In this document: one piece after another, positions 51,349 through 59,561 of the stretch
Position numbering within the stretch: position 1 is the first letter of the stretch
Layout: each line of letters starts with the position of its first letter
NCBI GenBank assembly: GCA_016720685.1
Contig: JADKKC010000010.1
Span: 11,264-75,263 of the forward strand
DNA: 64,000 bases
Direction: 5' to 3'
From: Zoogloea sp.
GTDB lineage: Bacteria; Pseudomonadota; Gammaproteobacteria; Burkholderiales; Rhodocyclaceae
Made by a program: the position numbers and the translations under genes
Notes under the pieces: model-generated
What the model was told of the DNA's origin: nothing
What the model saw: only the letters and a program-made list of their open reading frames with translations
The model's database searches: none

Positions 51349-51430
51349 GATGCAATGACTGGGTTTGGCGTCACAACCGGCTAAGCTGTTACCATCATTG
51401 AAACTTTTGTTCTTTCTGTCCGATTGATCC

Positions 51431-52054
51431 ATGGCCGTCACGCCCGACTCTCCTGAAAAGGAATACTGCAGCACTTCCGAAGCCGCCCAGCGTCTGGGCC
51501 TGTCTTTGGGTACCGTCCAGCAAATGGTCGAAAACGGCCAGTTGGAGGGCTGGAAAACTGCGGGCGGGCATCGGCGAATCCGGGTCAGCTCCATCGAGGA
51601 ATTCCGCGCCCGTTCCATGGCCGGTGGCGGGCAGAGTACGCCGCGTCCGCAGGCCAACAGCCTTCAGGTGCTGGTGGCCGAAGACGATCGCATCCTCCAG
51701 AAGCTCTACGAGCACACCCTGTCTTCCTGGGCGCTGCCGATGCAGGTGCGCTTGGTTTTCAGCGGTATCGACGGCCTGCTGGAAATCGGGCGGGTGCCGC
51801 CCGACCTGCTGATCACCGACTTGCGCATGCCGGGTATCGACGGTTTCGAGATGATCCGCCGCTTGCGTGCCGACCCTCAGTTGCAGGATCTCGACATCGT
51901 CGTGGTCAGCGGCCTGACCGAAGAGGAAATCCTCGAGAACGGTGGTCTGCCGCCCGATGTCATCTTCTACAGCAAGCCGGTTCCCTTCCGTGAGCTGAAA
52001 GGCTACGTACAGGCCAAGGTCATGGCCATGCAGCGCCGCGGGCGAACTGCCTGA
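51431..52054 (+). CDS. Response regulator with N-terminal excisionase-type HTH and C-terminal receiver
   Basis: A 207-aa regulator with reversed domain order. The N-terminal MerR/excisionase-like helix-turn-helix (about 10-62: CSTSEAAQRLGLSLGTVQQM, then GWKTAGGHRRIRVSSIEEF) precedes a Gly/Ser linker and a receiver domain (about 75-200). The receiver has acidic residues VAEDDR, phosphoacceptor Asp near 135 (LLITDLRMPGIDGFEM) and switch Lys (YSKPVPFRELKG). Most response regulators carry the receiver first. No kinase is adjacent. The long upstream region with two candidate promoters suggests complex control. Confidence 0.88.
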   Translation: MAVTPDSPEKEYCSTSEAAQRLGLSLGTVQQMVENGQLEGWKTAGGHRRIRVSSIEEFRARSMAGGGQSTPRPQANSLQVLVAEDDRILQKLYEHTLSSWALPMQVRLVFSGIDGLLEIGRVPPDLLITDLRMPGIDGFEMIRRLRADPQLQDLDIVVVSGLTEEEILENGGLPPDVIFYSKPVPFRELKGYVQAKVMAMQRRGRTA

Positions 52055-52643
52055 GCATTCTCCGGAAGGCCGCCCGCGCTTCTGCCGGCTGATTTCTTTC
52101 ACGACATCCGTATTGCCCCCGGGCTCGTCAATCATGTGCAGGCCCTTGTCACGTTCGGGCTGATGTGCATCGAAATGTCATTCAGCGTGATTAGGGTGCT
52201 GTCGTTCATGCTGAAGTGCAAAACCTGTTTCGTGAGAGGGGGTTTTTCATGCAGAATTGTCGCCCGTGTCACTGTTGGCCTTGGAAACACTACAGGCATC
52301 AGGTGGTTTTGGGTCCAGAATCCTCACCCGGATGGGGGTCTCGTTAAACCCACCCCATTAAAATCAGGTTCTGAAGGCGCGTTTTTCGACGCTTGAGTCA
52401 ATCCGCAACTGCTTGACTCTTCAGCTATCCGTGACATTGGGGAAGCGTTACGTAGCCAGTTCTGAGCTATTGATTTGCAAGGGTTGTCAGGCTTGCATGT
52501 AACGCGACCCTTTAAACCTCCACGTTGAACCGGGACATAACCCGATTGTTTCTCATTGGCGCGGGCGTGCCGTTTTTCGTGACTCCGGTTCCGGTACTCG
52601 ACCGGGTGCCCGCAAAGCAAATTGCCAGGAAGCCGGATATGGG
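52055..52643. other. Low-GC non-coding stretch upstream of GT39-like gene
   Basis: A 589-base region noticeably less GC-rich than its surroundings. Short open frames are present, but none shows a domain, a good ribosome-binding site or codon use like the neighbours. It may be degenerate DNA at the edge of an acquired glycosyltransferase module. Confidence 0.45.
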
Positions 52644-54159
52644 ATGGTTGTTCAAATGCTTGTAAAGAAACTGCACTTGCTGCTGCCCGTATATGCCGCA
52701 ATCGTTGTGTGCTTCTGCCTGACTTTTGGCGGCGGGGTGCTCGCCCTGACCGTGGAGCCCGACGAGGTCTGGATTCTCATGAGCACGATGAAGGCGTTCG
52801 GTATTCCGCTGCCCCCGACGAGTGCCTTGGACAACCCGGTCACGACGACCGGCGGGCTGCACTTCGTGCTGCATGGCCTGATGGCCCTGTTATGGGGCGG
52901 GGATCTCCTCGTTCACCGCCTTGCTTCGATCAGTGTCACGCTGATCCTGCTGGGGCTTGTGTTCAATCTTATCGAACGCCGTATCAAGGACCGTGTTCTC
53001 GCCGCGGCGGGAACGGCCTTGTTTGCTGCTGCGCCGGGCTTCCTGCTGCAGGCGTCCCTGGCAACTGCGGAGATCATCGCGACGACCGTTTTCCTGCTGG
53101 CAGCGCTGTTCTGGGTTCGCTTTGGAAGCCGATCACCGGGCATGGCTATCCTGGGGGGAGTGCTGTTCGGGCTCGCCTGCGCCACGCGAATGACCTGCCT
53201 CTCGATGCTGCCGGCCATTCTGGTCTGGTCAGTTCTTGCGCACCGGGGATGGGTTGCACGTCTCGTGCATCCGGTGCTGGCGGTCGCTGTGGCGGTGCTG
53301 GTCTTTGTCGGGTGTGTGGCGGTCTATTTTGCGGCTTTTGGTGACGCCCCGTGGAGCGAGTTCCTGGCGGCGGCGGGGCTTGTCCACCGGCGTCAGCCAC
53401 CCGTTTTCGGGAATCATGTTGCGGCTGAACTACATGGTCGTGGCGGACGGGATCATCCCGGTGCTGTCCATCGTGGCGCTGGCGGGCTGGTTCATAAGCC
53501 GGCTGCAGGCCGGGGAGGACGACCGGGAGATCGCCGGGTTGTGCGGTTTTCTGTTGCTGGCGGGGGGAGCGGGATGGTTCGCCTGGGTGCTTAAGGCTCC
53601 AATACCGCACATCCGTTATCTGTGGCCGGCCATTCCGCTGCTGTGGCTGGCTGCCATCCTGCTCGGTCTGTCGGCCCTCGGGCGCGTCAGGCGGGAGCGA
53701 ACGCTCATGATTGCCCATCTGGTGCTCATCTTCATGTGTGCGGCCCAGGGCTTGCTTAACATGCGCATGCTTGCGGTGGGGGACTCGCTGACGCTGGTGT
53801 ATGAGATTGCCCGCAAGGCCGAGCTCGGAACTCCCCGGGATTTCTTCGTGGCCCGCAGAAACCAGGAAGCTATGGCCGGTTTGGTGGGGAGTCTGCCCTC
53901 GTCCGCAAACATTCATGCCCTGGTGGAGCAGGCGGCCTACCCGATAACTTATCTGTCCGGGCGGACCGTGAAATCATTCGCTCAGCCGGTCAAGGCGTCC
54001 GCTGAGGATTACCTGCTTGTGCAACCCTCGGACTATTCCATCTGGCCAGCCAGCTGGGATTCCATTAGTTGGCTGCATGACAACACGACGTTGGTGGAGC
54101 GTCACGGTGAGTACGCGCTCTATCGTATGCGCGAGGGGGCCCAGCGGCCCGCCCGGTGA
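52644..54159 (+). pseudogene. Frameshifted GT39/ArnT-like membrane glycosyltransferase
   Basis: The sequence reads as one roughly 504-aa GT-C glycosyltransferase interrupted by a single-base shift. The first part (52644 to about 53378) carries an N-terminal helix, the acidic loop motif TVEPDEVWILMS typical of GT39 catalytic loops, and several transmembrane helices. The second part continues in the next frame (about 53379-54159) with further helices and a C-terminal periplasmic domain. The total length of 1516 bases is one more than a multiple of three, fitting one inserted base, most simply in GGGG at 53375-53378. It may be a true mutation, phase variation or a sequencing error. It probably transferred a lipid-linked sugar in the periplasm. 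Confidence 0.72.
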
Positions 54160-54185
54160 TCGTCGAGGAGCCTTGCCCAGTCCCG

Positions 54186-54605
54186 TCAGGATCCTTGAGG
54201 CACTTGCCGGTGGCGGAAAACGAAAAACTTGCTGAGCAGGAAGGACGTCAAGGTGTAGGGCGGAACTCCCAGCGCCTGGGCGACATAGGTGTTGATCCGG
54301 AACACTTCAATGGCTGCCATGACAGTCAGCAGGTTCATCCCGTAGGCAATGAGTGCCACGCCCAGAAACTTCAGCACTGCCGCCCGGCGAGGCCCCCGGT
54401 AGGAGAAAGTCCATCGGCTGTTGAGGGTGAAGCTGACGATCAGCCCGACGGCGTAGCCGGTTGCGTTGGCAATGACGTCCCCCGCTCCCAAGAACCACTT
54501 GGTGGCGTAAATGACCGACAGGCCGATTAGTGTGTTGGCGACACCGACGCCCAGGAACTTGATGAATTGGATCAGCGTCGTTCGGGTAGGGGTGTTGTGC
54601 ATCAA
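54186..54605 (-). CDS. gtrA: GtrA-family membrane protein
   Basis: A 139-aa membrane protein with four helices. It includes FIKFLGVGVANTLIGLSVIY, NATGYAVGLIVSFTLNSRWT and YTLTSFLLSKFFVFRHRQVP, the GtrA pattern. GtrA is thought to flip undecaprenyl-phosphate-linked glucose made by GtrB so that a third glycosyltransferase can decorate O-antigen. It ends 26 bases from the convergent GT39-like gene and follows the SDR gene by 33 bases. Confidence 0.9.
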   Translation of the reverse strand: MMHNTPTRTTLIQFIKFLGVGVANTLIGLSVIYATKWFLGAGDVIANATGYAVGLIVSFTLNSRWTFSYRGPRRAAVLKFLGVALIAYGMNLLTVMAAIEVFRINTYVAQALGVPPYTLTSFLLSKFFVFRHRQVPQGS

Positions 54606-54638
54606 TGCTATTTCTTGGTGTTTGCGCCATGGCGGGGG

Positions 54639-55595
54639 CTAATCGCGCCCGGCGCCTCTTCCGAATGCGACGCGTTCCGCCAGCAGCAACTGGGCAATCC
54701 CAACTGGCAATCTACGCCTGGCCGTGCTGGCCAGGTCGGGCGTGATGATAGAGCGGAACTGAATGCGATGGGCATAGGCTGCCGACAGCCGGTTGTTGCT
54801 TCGGATGATGCGTGGCGGGTTGCGTGTGAGCCGCTTGAAGATGGCGAGGATTTCGGCGATCGTCGTCGGTGTTTCGGAGGCAATGATCTTGGCTAGTACC
54901 CGGGATTGTTCGCCGCTGCTGGCCCGCAGGGCCGAGATCATGGCAGGGGCGGCGTCGTCGACCGCGAGGTAATCCCTGATGGTGTCGTAGGGAACGAAGA
55001 TCTGGACAGGCTTGTTGCGCAGCATGCTGCGCGCGATGTGGGTCAGCAGCCCCTGGGGCTTGGTGGCGGCCTGGCCCGAGCCATACAGGGTCGATAGGCG
55101 GGCGAGCAGTGCGGACACCTTATCGTTGCGTTCGGTGAAGGCTCGCACGAGATCTTCCTGACGGAGTTTCTCTGTGGCGTAGGCGGTGGTCGGCGACGGG
55201 GGGCTGTCTTCCGTGATGATGTCGTCGACGGAGCCCGCATAGATGGCGCCCGCCGAACTCGCAAGCGCCAGCGAACCGTCCATGGAGGCAAGTATGCCGT
55301 CGGACTCGATACAACGGAGCAGCAGGGACAGGGCACGAGTTTCCGGGGCAAGGGCTTCGGGAGGGCTGCTCATGGTGCCGATGCCAGCCGCCCAGTAGAT
55401 CTCCCAGTGCCCCGCTCCCCGCGCCTGGGCCGAAAAGGCTCTGACCGCGCAAGCAAGCTGTGCCTCGAGGCGCTGGTCTTCGTGCCAGCAAAGCTTTTCG
55501 TCCGGAACAAACAGCCGGGTGCCTTCAAGGGCGAGAGCGCGATGCAAGGCGGACCCGAACAGGCCGCCGCGCCCCAGAATCCAGGCGATCGTCAT
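54639..55595 (-). CDS. NAD-dependent epimerase/dehydratase (SDR family)
   Basis: A 318-aa extended SDR with the N-terminal nucleotide motif ILGRGGLFGSALHRALALEG (GxxGxxG), central LASSAGAIYAGS and the catalytic YxxxK as YATEKL (about 142-147). It probably modifies a nucleotide sugar or lipid-linked sugar for the adjacent glycosyltransferases. The start overlaps the GtrB-like stop by four bases. The exact reaction is unknown. Confidence 0.85.
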   Translation of the reverse strand: MTIAWILGRGGLFGSALHRALALEGTRLFVPDEKLCWHEDQRLEAQLACAVRAFSAQARGAGHWEIYWAAGIGTMSSPPEALAPETRALSLLLRCIESDGILASMDGSLALASSAGAIYAGSVDDIITEDSPPSPTTAYATEKLRQEDLVRAFTERNDKVSALLARLSTLYGSGQAATKPQGLLTHIARSMLRNKPVQIFVPYDTIRDYLAVDDAAPAMISALRASSGEQSRVLAKIIASETPTTIAEILAIFKRLTRNPPRIIRSNNRLSAAYAHRIQFRSIITPDLASTARRRLPVGIAQLLLAERVAFGRGAGRD

Positions 55596-56572
55596 CTGCG
55601 CGGGGCCGGCCGTGTCGGCCGGGAACTGACGACGTACAGGGGTTTGCCCATGACGATGCCCATCGTGACGGCCATGTACTCTGCTATTACGCCGAGGGCG
55701 GTCAGGATGCAGCCGGAGAAAAACGCCACCACGGTGACCGTCGAGGCCCAGCCTTGGACAGGGATCTGATTGGTGAATTTCTGGTAGAGGACGAACGTCG
55801 CGATCATCATGGCGAACACTATCGAGAAGCTGCCCATGATCGTGATCAGACGGAGCGGGCGGGTGCCGGTGGTCAGGATCAGGTTCCAGAAATGCCCTAG
55901 CAGTTTAAGGTATGAATATCCGGACGGCCGGTCGAGTTCGTTGCGGAGGCGAATGGGGCAGTGACCGATCCGGCCGGTGATCCAGAACAGGCCCACATCA
56001 AGGTACACCCCGTTGCCGCAGTATGCCGCCAGTGTTCGGGCGATTTCTCCGGAGATCAGTCGGAAACTGTTGAAGCGCCCTATGGTCCGGTTGCCGAGCA
56101 GGCGGGAGCTGATCTCCTTGGCAACGCGGCTGAAGAAGTTGCGCAGCCAGCCGTGGGGAGGCGGATTGGTCGGCTGCGCATAGACGAGCTGCAGCGAGGA
56201 GGCCATCGCGTAGTCCAGCATGTTGCCAATGTCGGCCGGATTCTGCTGCCCATCCTCGTCCATCGTCACGACCCAGTCGCCGGTCGCGCTGGCCATGCCG
56301 GCCATGGTGGCGGCATGCTGACCGTAATTGCGGGACAACCAGATCGCTTGCGAGAAGGGAAATGTCGCGGTGAGGGATTCCAGTGTCAGGTCGGAGCGAT
56401 CCGGTCCGCAGTCATGAACCAGCAAGACCTCGCTGACCACGAAGGCGTTGCCGGCGGGGCTGGTTTGCGGCTTGGTCAGCGGCACGATCTCCTCAATCAG
56501 CGTCGGGAGCGTCCGCTCTGCTGCATAGACGGGAATCACGATGGAAATGCGCTGCGGGCTGGACTTGTGCAT
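55592..56572 (-). CDS. gtrB: GT2 family glycosyltransferase (GtrB/ArnC-like)
   Basis: A 326-aa protein. The N-terminal GT-A domain starts ISIVIPVYAAERTLPTLIEE, with the acidic motif TMDEDGQQNP (about 110-119) and the QLVYAQPTNPPPHGW stretch. Two C-terminal transmembrane helices (about 232-262 and 275-305) are typical of polyprenyl-phosphate glycosyltransferases. It would charge undecaprenyl phosphate with a sugar in the cytoplasm. Gene order gtrB-SDR-gtrA with a GT39-like enzyme convergent indicates an O-antigen or lipid decoration module. Confidence 0.9.
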   Translation of the reverse strand: MHKSSPQRISIVIPVYAAERTLPTLIEEIVPLTKPQTSPAGNAFVVSEVLLVHDCGPDRSDLTLESLTATFPFSQAIWLSRNYGQHAATMAGMASATGDWVVTMDEDGQQNPADIGNMLDYAMASSLQLVYAQPTNPPPHGWLRNFFSRVAKEISSRLLGNRTIGRFNSFRLISGEIARTLAAYCGNGVYLDVGLFWITGRIGHCPIRLRNELDRPSGYSYLKLLGHFWNLILTTGTRPLRLITIMGSFSIVFAMMIATFVLYQKFTNQIPVQGWASTVTVVAFFSGCILTALGVIAEYMAVTMGIVMGKPLYVVSSRPTRPAPRR

Positions 56573-57030
56573 AGAGAATGACGGATCCGCTTGGATTTAG
56601 ATCCTATTCAAAAATATTATTTTACATTAAGTCCTTCAGAGACTTCGTGACGTAGGTGTGAACTCACAGCCAAGCAGTACCGATCGAAGTTTCAACTTCA
56701 AAGTGATCAATCTGCATAAACTCAGAATTGACTGCCCAGTCAATGATTTTCCATGAATTCCACTCGCCAAAAGCGCAAGGCGTCTCCGTCGGACTTGCAG
56801 CCCTGAGCCTGAGAGCTCTGCGATACCGCGCAGGCCTTGCTGTTTCGTCGTATCGTGGTTGAGCGTGGTCGACGACGGTCTCTCGCTGTGGCTGATCGTG
56901 ATGTACACCCTCCGCGCGAAAGGCTTACATCAACGGTGGGGCTGGCGCATCGGCCTTGCCGTTCTCGTTGTAGTGCAACGCCTGTTTCCGCGCGAACGCC
57001 AGGCCCGCGACAGCGGGGTTGGGACGCCGA
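56573..57030. other. A/T-rich spacer between glycosyltransferase module and hox genes
   Basis: A 458-base region whose first 150 bases are strikingly A/T-rich and probably hold the gtrB promoter on the minus strand (about 56595-56635). An inverted repeat ATTGACTG-CC-CAGTCAAT lies at 56727-56744. Short open frames (up to 90 aa) show no domain or family resemblance and are not annotated. Confidence 0.5.
56727..56744. promoter_or_regulatory. Perfect 8-bp inverted repeat in hox-gtrB spacer
   Basis: The arms ATTGACTG and CAGTCAAT with a two-base spacer form an operator-sized palindrome. It lies about 155 bases upstream of gtrB on the minus strand and beyond the end of hoxW. The regulator is unknown. 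Confidence 0.4.
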
Positions 57031-57522
57031 TTAGGTCGTGACGACGCGCCGGTCGGCTTCGGCCAGCCGGCGCCAGTAAGCGGCGTCGGGGCGGGTCAGA
57101 CAGGCCGCCAGCCGGGCTGCGGCGGCGTCAAAATGTTGCCGGGCCGCGGCGCTCAAATCCTTGCCCAGACCAAAATCCTCGCCTCTTACACACAGCACGA
57201 AGGCGGGGGGCGGCGGCACGCCGCGGATGTCGGCAAACACGTTCAGCACGGCTTCGGGGGGCAGGGAGTGCGAGCTGACCGGCCGGCCCGGAGCCGGCGC
57301 GGTTTCGCGGAATTCGAAGGGCGCCGGGGTGCCGGTGCCCGCATCGATGAACAGGGCCAGCTCGCAGCCGTCGAGGTCCAGCGCATGTTCGATCTGTAGC
57401 TGAAAATCGCTGATCAGCACCACGCCCGTTTGAGCCCGCGCTTCCAGCCCGGCCATCAGCAGCGGCCCGAGGGCGTCGTCGCCCCGGGAGGGGTTGCCGA
57501 CCGCAAACACCACAAGTGTCAT
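57031..57522 (-). CDS. hoxW: Hydrogenase maturation protease HoxW
   Basis: Endopeptidase of 163 aa of the HyaD/HoxW family. VFAVGNPSRGDDALGP (about 5-20) and the DAGTGTPAPFEF and VSSHSLPPEAVL segments carry the acidic and His residues that bind nickel of the precursor. It removes the C-terminal peptide of HoxH after nickel insertion. It lies six bases downstream of hoxH. Confidence 0.92.
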   Translation of the reverse strand: MTLVVFAVGNPSRGDDALGPLLMAGLEARAQTGVVLISDFQLQIEHALDLDGCELALFIDAGTGTPAPFEFRETAPAPGRPVSSHSLPPEAVLNVFADIRGVPPPPAFVLCVRGEDFGLGKDLSAAARQHFDAAAARLAACLTRPDAAYWRRLAEADRRVVTT

Positions 57523-57528
57523 GATGGA

Positions 57529-58995
57529 TCAGCCGCCGCTTGAGGCGTGGTCGAGAAGCTTTCCTTCGGCATCGAGCAATTCGACCGCCAGCGGCATCTT
57601 GCCCAGCGCGTGGGTGGCGCAGGAGAGGCAGGGGTCGAAGGCGCGGATGGCCACCTCGATGTGGTTCAGCAGGCCTTCGGTGAGCTGGCGTCCGTCCAGA
57701 TAACGGCGGGCAACCTGGCGCACGGCTTCGTTCATGGCCTGATTGTTGTGGGTGGTGGAGACGATCAGGTTGCAGTAGCTGACGAGGTCGTCGTCGCCGA
57801 CGCGGTAATGGTGGATCAGCGTGCCGCGCGGCGCTTCGATGATGCCGACGCCTTCACGCCCGCGCGGGCCCTCGGCCATGCGCTTGTCCGAGAGGATGTC
57901 CGGGTCGTCGAGCAGGCTGCGGATGACTTCGGCGGCGTGGAGCATTTCGATCATGCGCGCCCAGTGGTAGGCCAGCGGTGCGTGAATGGGCTCGCCGTCG
58001 CCGTGGGCGATGAAGGCCTGGCGTTCGATTTCGGCAAGTGTGCTGGGGATGAAGTCGCAGTTCTGCACCCGCGCCAGCGGGCCGACCTTGTACCAGCCCC
58101 GCCCGGGGCCGAGTTCGGTGATGTACGGGAACTTCATGTAGCTCCACGACTTGACCTCTTCGCGGATGAAGTTTTCGTAGTCGTCGCAGGCCAGATCGTC
58201 GCGGACGATCTGGCCGCGGGCGTCGCGCAGGCGCAGGTGGCCGTCGTAGAGATCCATCGCGCCGTCCGCGCGCACGAGGCTGAAGATGTGGCTGCGGAAC
58301 AGCCCGAACTCATCGTAGAGCGAGCCGTTTGTTTCGTGGAGGCGGCGGGCAAGGTGCACGGCGTCGCGGCTCCACTGGATCATCTGGTCGGCGTCCTGCA
58401 GCAGTTCGTCGCGCTCGGCCGGGGTGAGGGATTTGTTCACGCCGCCGGGCACCGCGCCGGTGCCGTGCACGCGCTTGCCGGCGGTGATGCGGATGACTTC
58501 CTGGCCAAACTTGCGCAGCAGCACGCCTTGTCTGGCCACTTCCGGATACGCTCCGGCCACGCCAACGATGTTGCGCTGCTGCACAGGAGACTCGAAGCCA
58601 AACAGCAAGTCGGGCGAGGACAGGTGGAAGAAGTGCAGCGCGTGCGATTGGAGAATCTGGCCGTAATGCATCAGGCGCCGGATCTTTTCGGCGGTGGCGG
58701 TGATGGGCACCGCGCCCACCACGGGGTCGAGGGCCTTGGCGGCGGCCAGGTGGTGGCTGACCGGGCAGATGCCGCACAGGCGCTGCACCATCACCGGCAC
58801 TTCCCAGTAAGGCCGGCCCTGGATGAATTTTTCGAAGCCGCGGAATTCGACGATGTGCAGCCGCGCCTCCTTGACGTGGCCGGCCTCGTCGAGCAGCAGG
58901 GTGACCTTGCCGTGGCCTTCGACGCGGGAGACGGGATCGATGGCGACCCGGCGCAGGCTCTCGCGGTTGGTGGCGGTTTCCAGTTCGAAGCTCAT
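57529..58995 (-). CDS. hoxH: NAD-reducing [NiFe]-hydrogenase large subunit HoxH
   Basis: Catalytic subunit of 488 aa. The N-terminal nickel/iron ligand motif RLCGICPVSHH (about 70-80) and the C-terminal motif DPCLSCATH (about 454-462) supply the four Cys ligands. The residues after the His, starting ALGKMPLAVELL, form the peptide cleaved by HoxW. It catalyses reversible hydrogen oxidation coupled to NAD through HoxFU. It follows hoxY by 14 bases. Confidence 0.95.
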   Translation of the reverse strand: MSFELETATNRESLRRVAIDPVSRVEGHGKVTLLLDEAGHVKEARLHIVEFRGFEKFIQGRPYWEVPVMVQRLCGICPVSHHLAAAKALDPVVGAVPITATAEKIRRLMHYGQILQSHALHFFHLSSPDLLFGFESPVQQRNIVGVAGAYPEVARQGVLLRKFGQEVIRITAGKRVHGTGAVPGGVNKSLTPAERDELLQDADQMIQWSRDAVHLARRLHETNGSLYDEFGLFRSHIFSLVRADGAMDLYDGHLRLRDARGQIVRDDLACDDYENFIREEVKSWSYMKFPYITELGPGRGWYKVGPLARVQNCDFIPSTLAEIERQAFIAHGDGEPIHAPLAYHWARMIEMLHAAEVIRSLLDDPDILSDKRMAEGPRGREGVGIIEAPRGTLIHHYRVGDDDLVSYCNLIVSTTHNNQAMNEAVRQVARRYLDGRQLTEGLLNHIEVAIRAFDPCLSCATHALGKMPLAVELLDAEGKLLDHASSGG

Positions 58996-59009
58996 GGCGG
59001 AACCTCAGT

Positions 59010-59561
59010 TCAGTCGTAGTGCAGCAGGCCGCCGGTGAGCCGCGGCGTGCGGCCGGCGATCAGGTCGGTGAGAAATTTCCAGATTGCCGGGCCGGAGGGC
59101 GGGCAGCCGGGAATGAAATAGTCGATGCGCACGACTTCATGGATCGGCCGTACCTTGTCCAGCGGCAGCGGGAGTTCCGGGTCGTTGGGAATCTGGCCGT
59201 TTTCGAGGCCGGGGCGAAACTGGTACACCTCGCGCAGGCATTCGGCGAGCGGAATGTGGTTGCGCTGGGCGGGCAGGCCGCCATTGACCGCGCAGGCTCC
59301 GAGGGCAATCAGGGTTTTGCAGTTGCGGCGAAATTCGCGCAGCACGTGAACGTTTTCGGAGTTGCACACGCCGCCTTCGATGATGCCGATGTCGCAGGGG
59401 CCGACTTCCTTGATGTCGGTGAGCGGCGAGCGGTCGAACTCGATGATGTCCACGAGTTCGAAAAGGTGTTCGTCGATGTCGAGAAAGGACATGTGGCAGC
59501 CGAAACAGCCGGCCAGCGAGGCGGTGGCCACGCGCAGCTTGCGGGCGGGAAGCGTGCTCAT
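59010..59561 (-). CDS. hoxY: NAD-reducing [NiFe]-hydrogenase small subunit HoxY
   Basis: A 183-aa iron-sulfur subunit. Four Cys ligands of the proximal cluster are visible in GCFGCHMSFLD (about 19-29), EGGVCNSEN, LGACAVNGG and IPGCPPSGPA. It transfers electrons from HoxH to the diaphorase module. Its start overlaps the upstream hoxFU stop by four bases. The short length matches bidirectional Hox small subunits, which lack the distal cluster domain. Confidence 0.94.
   Translation of the reverse strand: MSTLPARKLRVATASLAGCFGCHMSFLDIDEHLFELVDIIEFDRSPLTDIKEVGPCDIGIIEGGVCNSENVHVLREFRRNCKTLIALGACAVNGGLPAQRNHIPLAECLREVYQFRPGLENGQIPNDPELPLPLDKVRPIHEVVRIDYFIPGCPPSGPAIWKFLTDLIAGRTPRLTGGLLHYD

Larger units (their letters stand above)
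50706..51430. other. Large intergenic region before HTH-REC regulator
   Basis: A 725-base stretch between divergent nuclease and regulator genes. It holds a palindrome TTTGACG-GGG-CGTCAAA at 51102-51118 abutting an extended -10 (TGTTACACT, 51120-51128), a second candidate promoter at 51319-51348, and a small hairpin AGCCTTTCAGGCT near 51182-51194. No gene could be supported; several open frames are low-quality. Confidence 0.5.

Noticed and set aside
52136..52396. An 86-codon plus-strand frame in the low-GC stretch after the HTH-REC regulator.
   Set aside because: No domain, no convincing ribosome-binding site, mixed composition.
56636..56908. A 90-codon minus-strand frame between gtrB and hoxW.
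   Set aside because: No resemblance to any family, poor start context, A/T-rich non-coding appearance.
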